Below the pieces are notes generated by a model. It had not been told where the DNA came from. It saw nothing but the letters and a program-made list of their open reading frames with translations, and did not search any database. From Lunularia cruciata (lineage: Eukaryota; Streptophyta; Marchantiopsida; Lunulariales; Lunulariaceae): 64,000 nucleotides of DNA. How positions within the stretch are numbered: position 1 is the stretch's first letter; every line of letters begins with the position of its first letter. The position numbers and the translations under genes were made by a program. The stretch lies in NCBI GenBank assembly GCA_948567375.1, contig OX419762.1:51317034-51381033 (forward strand). The letters run 5' to 3'. Of this stretch, positions 1-12,093 are shown piece after piece.

Positions 1-3000
1 CTCTCAACCTTACTAGCAACCAAATATCAGGTATTGTCTGCATGTCATTGAACTGGATCGGTAGTACGAAAGGTTACCATCTCAATTATCAATCTGCTTA
101 TCCGGAGTTGCACTGATCTTGATCGTAACCTTTCTGTTAAAAGTACGATTCTATGAGTAATAATCACCAGTACACCATTTAAACTGCAGAGATACACATG
201 ATTAATTTGAAGATTCAAATTTCCACTCGTTTTATTCTGATTGACTTCCGGACTTTGACAAGTTTCTTTGCGTAAGTATGTGAGGCCGAACGAGTACTAA
301 GAAGTAGACTAATTGTGTTCTATGCAGGTACTCTTCCCTCATGTTTGGGCAACTGTTCTAGATTGAAGGTTCTTGATCTCAAATGGAATTCGTTAAGCGG
401 CGGAATTCCTTCTACGTCGGGTGATCTGAAGAACCTTGTCACTCTCGCTCTCTCCGGAAATTACCTACAAGGTATATCTCCTGACACCGCAACGTAGGTT
501 AATCACCACTTAGTATAGGGGCATGCAGCGCACCGCAGGTTAATCGCCGTTTAGTAAAGGGGCATATAGCGAGGTCACTTCTTTTTTCCTTTAGCCTTGG
601 AGTGATATGGAGCAATGGACACGACTTTTGATATATTTATCTGGGAACGCGCGAGAGTTTATCATATTGGGCGAAAAGGGTACCACTCTCGATAACATAT
701 TTTAGATAGTATCTCTATTAGGCGAAAAGGGTACCACTCTCGATCTCATACTTTATAACATATTTTAGATAGTATCTCTAGGAGCAATGGACACGAGGTT
801 TGATATATTTATCAAAGAATACGCGAGCGTTTATCATACTGGACGTCAAGGGTACCACTATCGATCTCATACTTTGTAGCATATTTTAGATAGTATGTGT
901 CCATTGTTTTCCCGAGGGAAGCGGAAGTTATTCACCACTTAGTATAGAGGCATGCAACGAGGTCACCTCTTTGTTCCTCTAGCCTTGGAGTTATATGGAA
1001 CGATGGACACGGCATTTGACATATTTGTCAAGGAGTGTGTGAGAACTTATCATGTTAGACATCAAGGGTATCACTCTCACTCTCATACTTTGTAGCATAT
1101 TTTAGATAGCATGTTTCCATTGCTCTCCAGAGGGCAGTGGTTGGTGTAATCCATAGGTGAGCAATTGCATTAGGTGATGTTTCTTCGGATACTCCAGTGG
1201 TATGTAGACGGTTCGATTTGTATAGCTCGGATATCTTAGGTGAGGTAGGGTAGATTTCTCGTATAGACTCTATTGGAGCTTAGCCCCATGTTACCTTTTT
1301 TGTCTCTCCCTTTTACGGCTTGATGGGGTCTTCCCATCCTTCGTTGTTCCTAAGCGGTCGCCTTTCTTCTTAATATACAAAGCTCGACTTTAAGTTCAAC
1401 GACCCCGGCTTCATTGCAAAATTTGCAGATAAACCCGTTACGTGCTTTATGATGTTTTGTATTTCTTTGAGAGATTAGATTTAAGACGTCTCAGGAATAA
1501 GCGGGGCTGATTGAATACCCTCGGAGGTACACCTGAAAATAACATATCAGTCAATCTACTGAACCTTTTAGTGTGAGGGTACTCTTTACGTGTGAAAGTT
1601 TTTACTTGTTTTTGTCGTTGAATTAAGTTCCACTAGAGATTCAAACTGTATCCACGTTTGCAAACGATTTGTATTAGGTCAACGTCTTGTATGATGTGCG
1701 GATTATGGGTCCAAATGTGCAGGTAGCCTGCCGGCCCCATTGGGATCATTAGCTAACCTGAGAAAGCTTGATGTGTCTGTGAACGACTTCGTTGGGGAAA
1801 TACCCTCATCGTTCGGGAATATGACGATGCTCAAGGAATATGGCTGTATCGGAGTCGTCTATCCGGCGTCATTCCCGACGCGCTGGGCAATGTACCAAGT
1901 TGGAGCAGATGCACTTGATGACCAACAACTTCAACAGAAGTATCCCTTCGACATTTCGAAATCTGAAAACGTTGAGAGCATTGCACCTCGGTGAGAATCA
2001 ACTAACAGGACGTATACCCGGGTATCTCAATGAACTGGTATATCTAGAGGATTTGTGTCTTCCCTATAATGAGCTATCGGGCCGAATTCCTGATAATCTA
2101 AGTGAGTTACCTTTGTTCTCCTATCTCTCTCTGCATGGCAACATGGTATCAGGTCCCATTCCCCTTACTCTCTTAAACGGCACGGACTGGATGGGATATG
2201 CAGAACTTTCATATAATCAACTCTCAGGACCACTTCCCTACAGTTCTAAGCATTTACTTTTCCTTATCCCATAACAACTTATCCTGGGTTGTTCCTTCAA
2301 CTTGGGATTGTGGGGAAAAGATGAGATCCCTGAACTTAGAAAGTAACAATTTCAATGGTCAGTTTCCGGCGAGTTTCTTGAATGTGTCGTTAGAAGACTT
2401 AGTGTTGAACAATAACGACTTTTCTGGACCCTTGCCCTCCGACTTCGGATGCCCCTCTGATTCTAGATGTTCTCTTATTTCACTCTCATATAATAGATAC
2501 AGTGGCTCCCTTCCTGAGTCCTTGGGTAGATTTACGGATCTGTTTATCCTCGACTTAGGTGGTAATTTTTTCCACGGTACTCTACCAGCAAGTTTCCAGA
2601 GTCTAGCTCCAAACTTACAAGCTTTTATGGTGGGTGCAAATCACTTGAGTGGACCATTTCCAAGTTGGATAAAAGATTTTCCTGTCCTTCAAATTTTGGA
2701 TCTTTCCAGCAATGAATTCCCTGGTCCTTTGCTAGAAACTTTCTCCATGATGAAGGGGTTCACCAGTCCGGATAAGAACAGGTTGTACGGAGAAAGGAAT
2801 GGATTGGGAGATCTATTCTATATATACGGAGAGATCAAACTCATGAACGCGAAGGGTGTTTCTTTGCTACTTAATAAACTGGACAGGCACCGAATTTTGC
2901 TAGATCTTTCTGGCAACCGTTTTACTGGCCGAATTCCTACAGACATCTCCAGATTAAGAGGACTTGGGTACTTGAAGCTCTCCAACAACAGTCTTGTAGG

Positions 3001-3467
3001 TTGCATACCCAGCGAATTTGCAGAGCTTGAGAATCTGGAATACCTCGATGTCTCTGGAAATAACATCTCAGGCCAAATCCCGATGAAGCTCATGAGGCTG
3101 ACAGCTGTCGGGTTCATCGATCTTCGTAACAACAATCTGTCCCGACCAATTCCACCGTCTTCACAGTTCCAAAGAGATCAAGAGATATATTGGCAAACCT
3201 AGTCTCTGCGGATTGCCTTCGAAGAAAACATGCGGGGATTCAACTCCTCCAGATGATGGAAGTGATCTACTATCGGATAGAAGTAATAGGATTCATCTTT
3301 CTTGGGAGCTTGATAAGTGGGCGTCACTGTCCACTTTTCTGATTGGATTTGTCGTAGGTTTCTTAGATGTAGTTACTTTCCTGGTACTCCCGAGGAAGTT
3401 TAGTTTCCCTCCTCCGGAACCACTCATCTTAGAGAGGACTCGATATTTCGACCCAGGACATAACTAA
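1..3467 (+). pseudogene. LRR receptor-like protein (RLP) pseudogene, 5' end outside window
   Basis: This is the 3' part of an extracellular leucine-rich-repeat receptor-like protein without a kinase. Exon pieces are 1-30, 328-471 and 1723-3467; the introns have GT-AG ends and both interrupt the repeat at the Gly of LxGxLP. Many plant-type LRRs (xLxLxxNxLxGxIP) follow, then an island region near 2740-2870, further LRRs, the PSLCGLP cap with a Cys motif, and one C-terminal membrane segment at about 3320-3400 followed by a short tail ending at 3467. RLPs normally sense ligands at the plasma membrane with co-receptor kinases. The frame breaks at about 1840, 1890, 2240-2265 and 3175-3200, so this copy cannot make a full protein. 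A LINE tail sits in the second intron. An assembly with several base errors could mimic this, but four shifts make a pseudogene likely. Confidence 0.9.
488..1372 (+). mobile_element. LINE 3' tail in the RLP intron, internally triplicated
   Basis: This sequence matches the dispersed non-LTR element seen on the minus strand at 39815-43290. It encodes parts of that element's C-terminal domain (readings such as VTSLFL, ALELYG, and a D-F-F-VKEC-like run) and then its 3' untranslated tail, which ends near the shared GCGGTCGCC signature at 1354-1362. The C-terminal segment occurs three times, at about 530-640, 780-930 and 955-1140, so the copy was rearranged or hit several times. It lies wholly between the splice donor at 472 and the acceptor ending at 1722, so splicing could have removed it. 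Confidence 0.75.
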
Positions 3468-3986
3468 GTTTTGTTGACGTGTTCGATCAGAAATTCATGA
3501 CTACTGTCGCCGTTGGTATCATGCTTCTTCCGTCGGAGTTCCCGTTTGGAACTTGGTTCTTGCTAGCTTAGCTATGGGAATTTGCTCCGCTTGTTTCTGT
3601 ATATATGACGGAAACATGAACGTTTACGTATACTTCCAATCCATTATGATATCATCCGTAATGACGTTAAGAGTTTAATTGGAAACGCTAACATGCACAT
3701 GTTCAACGGGTTCACGTAAAGAACTGCCAAGTACACGCGATCAAACCATGAAAGCAAACGTTTTATCGTGTTCTCTTCCTTTCCTCCAAAAAAATTAGAT
3801 CATTTTGAATGTAGGGTCTTTTCCCACAGGAAGAGACCTTATGCATGTAGGTTTGGTCTCCCCAAAGCTTAGGTAGTTAACTAGAAGGAAATGATACCTC
3901 GCTTGAGTTGTTGTACTTCTGAATAGATTGATGTATTCATGATGAAACAATGGGGGAGATTTCCCATGGGTAAACCTTCCTATGTT

Positions 3987-4014
3987 GGTTTTGGACTTGG
4001 CCAAGTCCAAAACC
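3987..4014. repeat. Perfect 28-bp palindrome
   Basis: The 14-base arm GGTTTTGGACTTGG is followed directly by its exact reverse complement with no loop. No gene overlaps it convincingly. It could be the junction of two inverted element ends or a cruciform-forming site; function unknown. Confidence 0.85.
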
Positions 4015-4520
4015 ATTATTCAATAGGATGTGGAGTAATGTACTGAGTTTATTCAATCAATCTTCTTCTTGTTTAATGACATCTTTCTTGTTATTAGGCT
4101 TTGTTTAAACTAATTCACATGAATAATCCTCTGTGTTTTACCTAGCCAACTCCTTGCACCTGCTCAGCACCCACTCTTTCTTTAGCTTGTAGAATTTTAA
4201 ATATGTATTGGAAGAATGGGCTGTGGTGCAGCATGAGAGACTAAAGTGCATTGGTCGGATGAGGTTACCAAGAGTGATAGTCTTAGCTCACATCGAAGGG
4301 GTAGGGGCAAGAAATGGAGGTTGTGTAACTTGTCCAAAAAGCCTCTCACTCAACTCACAATTTTGGGTAAGTTACTCCTAAAGTAGCATATAGTGGTGGA
4401 TAAAAGGGGTTCTTATGAGTTCCGCAGTAGAAGAAATGCAGAAAGATATGTGCAGAAAATAGAAATTATATATGCGACATCATGTGAATTAAAAAATGTT
4501 TTTATTAATGATTTGTTGTC

Positions 4521-4835
4521 GGTAGTAAGCCCTACTTTTGGACCATAATCCAATCCTTTACTTTATTTACTTTTAATAATGTGTTCACTACCTATTAGTT
4601 GTAGGTAGTAAGCCTCACTTTTGCTACCATAATCCAATCATTTCGTTCATTTAATTTTAATAATGTGCTTATTATGTATCAGTGGTAAGTAGTAAGCCTT
4701 ACTTTTGCTACCATAATCCAATGATTTATTTTATTTACTTTTTAATCATTTTTTATTAGTTCTAAGTAGTAAGCCTTAATTTTTGCTACCATATTCCAGT
4801 AATTTAGTTTATTTACTATTGGGAATTTATGTACA
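4521..4835. repeat. Tandem repeat, four units of about 77-84 bp
   Basis: Units begin near 4521, 4604, 4688 and 4765. Each starts with GTAGTAAGCC, runs through ACTTTTGCTACCATAATCCA and ends in a T-rich stretch. The units have diverged by substitutions and small indels. Noncoding. Confidence 0.85.
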
Positions 4836-5989
4836 TGTTATGCAACTAAAGACATAAAGATGGCAGGGCTGCAATTCTTTTTCAGTCCCTAGTTCATAAG
4901 GTGTGATATTTGGGTCAATGACCTTGGGATGAGAGACAATTCTGCAGATAGATGGATCATAGAGTTACTTCAACAGTATAAGGTGTGGGAAAGTTAACTA
5001 TAAATAGCATTTTTTTAAAGAAAGTACAAGGTCTTTCTTTTCTCTCAATCACCCCATTTTTTTAGGAGTTTCTAGGACTATCAGTTGATGGAAAACACCA
5101 TGATCATGAGTGATTGAAACACTGTTGAATTTCTTGCTTAAATGTTTGCTACTATGATTAGATTAAAAGCCTTAAGGTTTGGTTCGAAGCCCAATTATTG
5201 CTTATAAGAGACATCTTATGCTCTAAATAATGGGAAGCAATTACATTCCCAGTGGAGATGTACTCTAGTAACACAATAATAAAACATATATTGAACAATG
5301 TCATGAAATATTCATAGTTGGAAAAGTTAAAGAGTCAGATAATGTGATAATTGTTGTTGAATAAGTAAGTATCAAAGGGGTAGAAGCATGATATATTAGG
5401 ATGCAAACTTAGTCACTTAGAGCATCTCCACTGCGGGACGGTATCAGCCCCTCTTGAGCTCTTCTTGCCATCCACATCGCCGGATGCCATTCTTGGCATC
5501 CGGCGAACGGATGTGTCTGCCCAACTGCATGTGGGTTCTGGACGCCGAAGGGGAAAAAAAGTGTAAACTAGACCAAAAGAGTTTTATTTCTGTCACCAAA
5601 CTTCCAGAGTGCAAGTCATTTTCCTGAGAGCATCTTTTGACAAGAATATACCATGGAAGCTCAATTTCTTAAAGATAATGAAAATAAGTGCAAAGAGCAA
5701 TTCCTCTAGGATCTTCTTATAGTTGAGGCTAATGAAGAGCAATCCAGAACAAAATCTAGAGGAGGAAGTCAACCAGATCGTGCTTCCAATACAAACAGAA
5801 ATAAGGAACTGAAGCCGAGTGCATAAATTTAGACTATTTTGTTGAGACACCGGTGTGCAATGAGAGATCATTTTTTATTATTTTATCATTAGGAGATGGT
5901 TTTGAATGAGGAATTCTTTGTTTTTGAAAGTGATCAAAGGTGTTGGAACTGAGTTTAGGGTTTATCTGATCCATATTTTTTAAGCAAAG

Positions 5990-6620
5990 AGATGTATTGG
6001 TACAATAGGTTTGAGCACAATGCAAAAAAGTTATTGCAACTCATCGACAAATATACTGTGGTGTTGCATATTATTCTATTAATGAGTACCTATGAATCGG
6101 TGAGTCTACTCTATGATCCACACACGTTTCAAAAAGCTCTAGTTGCTGCCTTCGGATACAAATATCTGAGGAAGCTAATTATGATGATATTGAACACCAA
6201 TTGAGAATCAATTCAACCAGAGATTTCCAAAGCATGCACAAGGTAGGTCTGGACAATCTACCCGATCTCATAGCAAGAGCAATACCAATATAGGGGGAAA
6301 AAAAGGTGATTGTAATATAGCCTTACTACTTCATCATCCCTAGTTCCAAACAATGATATTAATGTTGTCGATCGATCTCCATTGTTGAACAAATTGGTTC
6401 ATCCTTGGGTTCCAAGGTTGTCAATACCCACACGTACAAAGAATTTAATGTCTTGCTAATGGTATATATCTTGATATACCAGTCTCACAAAGACAATAGC
6501 CGAATCACAATGAGAAAAGTGAAAGCATTATGCTATAATCTAGGAAGCGATTCCAAAAAGAATAAAAAAGTGCTTTGGGATGTTGAAAGCTTGCTTTGCA
6601 ATGGTAAATAATCCTTCAAG
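5990..6620 (+). pseudogene. PIF/Harbinger DDE transposase remnant
   Basis: Pieces of the plant PIF transposase are readable in changing frames: YLRK followed by NYDDIEHQL (near 6160-6205), then NNDINVVDRSPLLNKLV at about 6349-6399, the hallmark NDINVLxRSPLF block of this family, and an NGIYLDIPV-like piece near 6455-6480 matching the (A)DGIYPxWxxF region. Frameshifts separate the blocks and stops interrupt them. The enzyme would excise and insert the element at TTA/TAA sites. Most of the N-terminal half is not recognisable. Confidence 0.75.
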
Positions 6621-7189
6621 ACTGTGGTCATATAGCACAATACAAGATATTATGAAAGCCTATATCTATATGCACAACACGATAGCCATAGATAATAAAA
6701 AGAACCACACCTAGACTGGGAGAACATATTGGAAAATTCTGCAACCGAAAAGAGCAGAACTTGACATTCTAATGAGCTTTGACTATCTCACATTGAACAT
6801 GATAGCAATCCAGAACTACAGAGAATGCTATGCATTCAAAAATGATTTGGTTGACCATTTGTGGGCTTTGAGAGCTGACTTCTAAAAACCTTCGAGTACT
6901 ACATTCGGTTCTCGTTTTTCATCATTATTGTCTACAATTTTGAATTGAGGAGTTTCTAAAACAGGCAAATCATTACTCACTATTCTTGCTGCCGGTGTAG
7001 AATTTTGGATGCAAGTAGTAATTTGTAATCGAGCGTCCAATTTATCATTCACATGTGCTCTGAAGAACCTCTAGCAATGAATCAATACTCTTCCAATGAA
7101 TCAATTAGAGCTTGAAACTCATGAATGAGCTCAACTCATTACTTCAGCTCACTTTATCTATGCCTATATCTAAATTTTAATCTTCCCGT

Positions 7190-7740
7190 ACCTCCTTCTT
7201 CAATTTGAATTTGGTGATGCACTTGGTTGCCTTCACCCCTTGCAGCCTCTTAGGTTGTTCAAAACTCTCAACAATTTAAAACTTTGTTTGTGTCACATGC
7301 ACCATAGTAGCCTTGTGTTTGCTATTCGGTGCAATCTCGAGTTGGAATGGTAATCTAAAAATTTTTAGAACCAATTCGAGGACACACCAACGCATGATGA
7401 ATTGAAAACTCTCATTTGTTTGTATGACAGTCTTTGTACAACATGAAAGCATTTTGCATTTTGATCTTCCTTCCTAGTCCCATTCACCTGCAAATCAACC
7501 TCTTGGGCACAGAACCTTATGAATTTCAAGACATAATGTGGAATTGTACTTCACTTCTTTAGACTACTCCAATGCCGGTGCTCATCCCCAAGTTTGCGCT
7601 TATGGTCAAAATGTGTGAAAGCTCGTTGCCAGAATCCTTTTACTTTCTGTTCATAACCACGATCTACAAAGTTGAACATACTCATTGTCTGAGAAATTTT
7701 GACCCTTCTTGGAAGCAAGTGTTGCCATTATCAAGCCAAG
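7190..7740 (-). pseudogene. SANT/Myb-like PIF ORF1 (NAM-associated) remnant
   Basis: Reading leftward from about 7740, the minus strand gives FSDNEYVQLCRSWL, a WQRAFTHFDHKRKL-like run, HRHWSSLKK and VLKFIRFCAQEVD, and later a basic RGCKG run. This order matches the plant SANT/NAM-associated proteins (often annotated as GST T3-like) encoded as the second gene of PIF/Harbinger elements. That protein binds the element ends or helps import the transposase. Frameshifts and stops make it nonfunctional. It converges with the transposase remnant. Confidence 0.7.
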
Positions 7741-8003
7741 AAGCTTTTCCTTCCTCGTATAGAAACTTGTTTTGGCCATTTTACTGTTAGAAAAAGTAAA
7801 ATATCGATAAATATAAAAATGCCATTGCACGAGGTTAGATCGGCAGACGTGGGCTTCCATTGCCTAGAGGTGGAGCCGTTCTTTTGGCCCCATGCAGCTC
7901 TTAGAGTAGTGCGGTGGAGATGGTCTTAGTCAACTTTTATTTATAGATGATGAGTACAGTCAATTATTGGAAGGCTTGCGTGGAAATGGAATATAGCTTT
8001 GTT

Positions 8004-8042
8004 CATCTCGGTCATTCTCAATTTATGAGAATGACCGAGATG
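8004..8042. repeat. Perfect 17-bp stem, 5-nt loop hairpin
   Basis: CATCTCGGTCATTCTCA, loop ATTTA, then the exact reverse complement. It lies 78 bp right of the Harbinger element. It might be a small foldback end or a transcription-end structure; nothing around it decides. Confidence 0.8.
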
Positions 8043-8149
8043 TTATACCATATGAAATCCAACATGCTAAGAAGAGCAAACTAAGACACAAAGTCGTCAA
8101 GGAGTTACAACAAAGTAGGCCGTGGCACTAATATCTTGGGCTGTCTATG

Positions 8150-8330
8150 GGAGAGCAAATGAGATCGAATAGGGCCAGCTAAGGTAGTGTCTAAAGCATA
8201 ATAAACTAACTAAGCTAATTAATATGCCTCATAAGAGAGCTAATGAAATTGAGTGGGGCCGCTAAGACAGGGGTCTAGGCATAATAAATTAATATACCTT
8301 GTAATAGAGTGGATAGGTTACGAAGAATTA
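8150..8330. repeat. Two degenerate direct repeats of about 90 bp
   Basis: Both units share GAGxxxATGAxATxGAxT, a GGGCC(A/G)GCTAAG core, GTCTAxxGCATAATAAA and TTAATATxCC. Noncoding; origin unknown. Confidence 0.6.
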
Positions 8331-8585
8331 AAAAAGAATGTAGAGGATTGTGAATGATGATATATGGCTAGGTTAAGATATAGTAGGATTGGAGTGGCTC
8401 ATGGAGTGGTTGCTGTGAATCATCTTTTCTATACGATTTGATAAATGATCTCTAATGTGTTTGATAATTGATGCATTTGTGTGTCGTAAGGATGTGTTGT
8501 ATAAACTCAATAGAGGAACAGAAATAAAAACAAAGCAGTCAAGTTGTGGATGCTAGGAGTCAAATTGACGATATCAAGGCTTCAA

Positions 8586-9721
8586 GGATGTTCAATTAAG
8601 CAAGAAGTGTAATTAAGGAGCAGTATGTACGCCCAAGTTTGATAAACGTCATACATTTGCATGTTACATTCATTAATTTCTTGTCATTAAACCAGTTAAA
8701 TCTATTTGACTTAACTATTGTTCAACGACTAGTCCTTTGTCATTAGACACCTCAGAGCTCCCGTACTATTGATTAATGGCTTTATTGACTAATCATGCTA
8801 AATTTACTACTTAATTTAAAAATGATTTTCAGTATATTTCAGTATATTTTTTTAACATTTGTGAATATGAATAGCTTCTTGGCTAGTAATCCATTTTCAT
8901 TCATGGTGCTTTCATGATTTAGTGATTTCATCAAAAATTTTACTTTGAGAATTCTCAGGTATCCTCATTTGGGATCTTGAGCGAAGACAACTAAAACTTC
9001 CCAAAGATTTGTACTTGCTAGTTACTCCAGGGCATCGTACGTCCAGATCTGTCCGAGTCTCGAGTATTTGGCAGTTGGATTCCAGTCGAAGGAGGAATGC
9101 CTAACTCTTCTCGAGAATTAGAAAGAAAGGAGCAATCTGGCCCAAATAATAATAGGACCTCGTTGGGATATAATCCACCTTACGAGGAACTTTCCTCCTT
9201 CGACTGGAGTGGAGTCCAACTGCCAAATACTCGAGACGCGGACAGTTCTGGACGTACGATGCCTTGGAGTGACTAGCAAGTACAAATCTTTGGGAAGTTT
9301 TAGTTGTCTTCGCTCAAGATCCCAGGTGAGGATACATGAGGATTCCCAAATAAAAAGTTTAATAAAATCACTAAATCATGAAAGCACCGTGAATGATAAA
9401 TGAATTACTAGCCAAGAAGGGGTAATGAAGCTATTCATATTCACAAATGTTATAAAAATATATTGAAAAATCAATCGTAAAATAAGTAATAAATTTAGCA
9501 TAATAAATCAACGAATAAAACCGTTACTCAATAGTATGTTGGCACCGAGGTGTCTAATGACAAAGGACTAAGGGTTGGACAATAATGGAGTCAAATAGAT
9601 GTAAATGGCTTAAAGACAATAAATTACTGAATGTAACATGCAAATGCATGACCTTTATCAACTTGGGCGGACATACGGGCTCCTTAATTACCCTTCTTGC
9701 TTATTGCTTAATTGAGAATCT
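8586..9721. repeat. Large inverted repeat, about 0.5-kb arms
   Basis: The left arm, about 8586-9100, is mirrored by the right arm, about 9190-9721, across a loop of roughly 90 bases. Matching inner blocks include GGCAGTTGGAxTCC and CCAGTCGAAGGAGGAA; matching outer blocks include GCATGTTACATTCA and CAATTAAGCAA. The arms differ by scattered substitutions and small indels. No coding region is convincing. A transcript would fold into a very long hairpin. It could be a foldback transposon or two head-to-head copies of one repeat. Confidence 0.85.
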
Positions 9722-9886
9722 TCGTATAGTAAGGTCTCCAAGTATAGGGGCATGTAGCTATGTCAACTCTTTGTCCTGTACATATTACTCCTTAATTACA
9801 CTTCTTGCTTAATTGAACATCTTTGTATAGTAAGGTCTCCATGTATAGGGGCATGTAGTTATGTCAACTCTCTGTTTCGGTAGCCT
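9670..9886. repeat. Tandem duplication of about 108 bp across the IR/LINE junction
   Basis: Two consecutive units contain CTCCTTAATTACxCTTCTTGC, TTAATTGAxxATCTT, GTATAGTAAGGTCTCC and AGGGGCATGTAG, at about 9670-9776 and 9777-9886. Each unit covers the end of the inverted-repeat arm plus the start of the LINE sequence, so the duplication came after the LINE inserted. Confidence 0.7.
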
Positions 9887-10270
9887 TGGAATTATGAATA
9901 TAGTGTTTGATATATTTATCAAAGAGTACAAGAAAATTTATCATATTATGCACAAGAGATACAATTTTCATATTTATATTTGATAATATATTTTAGATAT
10001 TTTATGTCCATTGCTCTATTGAATACAATAATTAATGACAATTTATAGAAAAATAATCATACTAGGTGTATTTTTCCAAATACTTCAATTATTCATAGAT
10101 CATAAGACTTGCATATGCAAGCAATGAGACTTGTATAGCTAGGATATCTCAGATGCAATCCTGCAAATTTCTATTGGGGCTTACCCCATTTTACCCTTTC
10201 CATTTCTCCCTTGTACCTCTTGACGAGGTCTTCCCATCCTTCGTTTTCTGTACGCGGTCGCCCTTGTTTT
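9826..10270 (+). mobile_element. LINE 3' tail, 5'-truncated
   Basis: This is homologous to the minus-strand LINE at 39815-43290. It has the C-terminal coding residue, the TTGGGGCTTACCCCATTTTA-like 3' region, the GTCTTCCCATCCTTCG block and the ACGCGGTCGCC terminal signature near 10252-10262. Only a few hundred bases remain, as expected of a 5'-truncated copy from target-primed reverse transcription. Confidence 0.75.
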
Positions 10271-12093
10271 GCCTTAGGGAATGTTTATGCATTACTGCGA
10301 ACGAGGCGCGATCGCCATTTTAGTGTATGCGTCTCCGAGCTGAGTATTTATAGAGAAAGAAAATAACTAGATTACCCAGTCGTACCTGTCCAGACTACCG
10401 TACACTGCCGGTAGTACCTGGAATTCCCCGTCAGAAGAAAGGTAGCAGAAAGGAAGACTGCACTCGTAGCTTCATTCGGAAGCACAATATGGACTACTGG
10501 CCAGTACCCATCGAGCTGTAAAGAAGAAAGCCCCGACGGGAAATGAAGATGGAGTACCAAAGCCAAAGAACATCTCCTCTACATATCGCTGCTCGCCACG
10601 ATAACTTCAAGGCCAACAGCAAAGGACTTCCAGACGAAAAAGGCGACCGCGTAGGATTCAAAATACCTGACCACTCATGGAGGAATGCTTTGATCGTTCA
10701 CCTCGACGGATGCACTGGCACCATTTCCATTTCTTTTTGATCACGTCACATAACATGTTGCTCCAATGAGACTTAAACACGAACGGTTGGGATCTTTAAA
10801 GAATAGAAACTCTTTCCAATCAGGGAGTTGTTTGAGTCTCACAGCAACTTTAGACGTAGGCGAAACCCATAATGGGAGGTGGACTTCTCCTGAATTTGGA
10901 AAGGCGATTGTGGATCAAAATTGTGTTACGAAAGAAGGGGGAACGCTAAGGGTGCGGAATCCGACAGAGAAGTTAGATTCGAGAGAAACTAGCCTTATCA
11001 ATGATCAGTTCTCACCTAAAAACGATGATAGAGATTAACTTTAGATTTAAGTAACATCACACTTAGATGAAGGGCGGAATTTTTCCTGATTTACAACTCT
11101 ATGTTAATGCAAAACGGAATTATTAGGATGTTCGCAATTCATGAAGGGAACTTAACGACGTTGGAAACAAACAACTAATCGGAACTCTTACTTTCGTCAT
11201 AAACTTACATGATAAACTGTGTATTAATGAGATGTCAATGTCATTTTAACGAAAGAAAAGGGGTCTAACATTTGCAAAATCTCTCGGTACCCAGTACATT
11301 ATGTGTAGTACTGTTTGTCTAAACAGCCTTCTGACTAAGAGCTAAACAGCTAAATAGCAAGAGCATATAGTCGCCCTGGTTTGCCCTAAGTGAAACATGA
11401 GAAGTTAACTATGGTCAGATCTACAGGTCTAATACGAGGAACTACTGATCCGTAAGAGCTCTCAAATTTATCTCAGACAGTGGACCCAGGAACCAAGCAA
11501 ATGGGAGCTCCATCAATCGAATGATTTCAACACTTCCATTCTATTGGAAATGAACTCCCAAAGATAGAGAAGGGTGTACGAGACCACTCCGAACTGACCG
11601 CAAATGAGACTTGAAACAAAGCTGAAGGATAGACAGACGACAAGTCCAGAGGAGACACCTCTCGGTCAACACCTTTCCAGAAGATCTGGATAATTCCCGG
11701 TCCATCCGCACTCGAAAAGCCAGATAGATATTGATAAGACCCTGGCCAACAACTGACAGATCACTCGTTTGGAGTTCACATTTACGTGTCAATGGAATGT
11801 AGGTGTCAAGTTCTGAATGCAACACCTGTCTTTTGCAGCTGTGACGTGTCCTGTTGCCTCAATGCGCAGCCTCCCAGTTTCTTTGAATATATTGCGTCCT
11901 TTCTTGTAGTTCCTCATCCACATTCATCAACATTCAGTTTTGATTCGCTCTCCTCTCTGCACTTGACTATCATCTTTTCTACTCGCTAGGTTCAATTTCA
12001 GTCTGCGGCCCACTCATTCGAGAAGACTTCTACTGCTGGAGCTGCAAGAGGAGATTTTAAATTCAATTTCCGTTCTATTAAGTCCGAACGACG
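10271..12093. other. No recognisable gene
   Basis: Several short open frames exist on both strands, but none shows a family resemblance or consistent splice sites. A TATTTATAG box lies near 10346. From about 11880 to 12090 the sequence is pyrimidine-rich and could be the promoter and 5' leader of the small ORF at 12094. Confidence 0.4.

Larger units (their letters stand above)
3468..5416. other. Intergenic, no gene recognised
   Basis: No coding region could be supported here. The stretch holds a perfect palindrome (3987-4014) and a tandem array (4521-4830), and is otherwise unassigned AT-rich sequence ending at the TTA target duplication of the Harbinger element. Confidence 0.6.
5420..7925. 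mobile_element. PIF/Harbinger DNA transposon, decayed
   Basis: The ends are inverted repeats: GAGCATCTCCACTGC at the left, and GACCATCTCCACCGC when the right end is read in reverse. TTA at 5417-5419 and at 7926-7928 flanks the element, the 3-bp target duplication typical of PIF/Harbinger. Inside, the plus strand carries a broken transposase and the minus strand a broken SANT/Myb-like accessory protein, the two genes of autonomous PIF elements. Both are full of stops and shifts, so the copy is inactive. The retained length and both ends suggest it inserted as a complete element. Confidence 0.85.

Noticed and set aside
2818-3135. 105-residue ORF antisense to the RLP
   Set aside because: A shadow of the leucine-rich repeats on the other strand.
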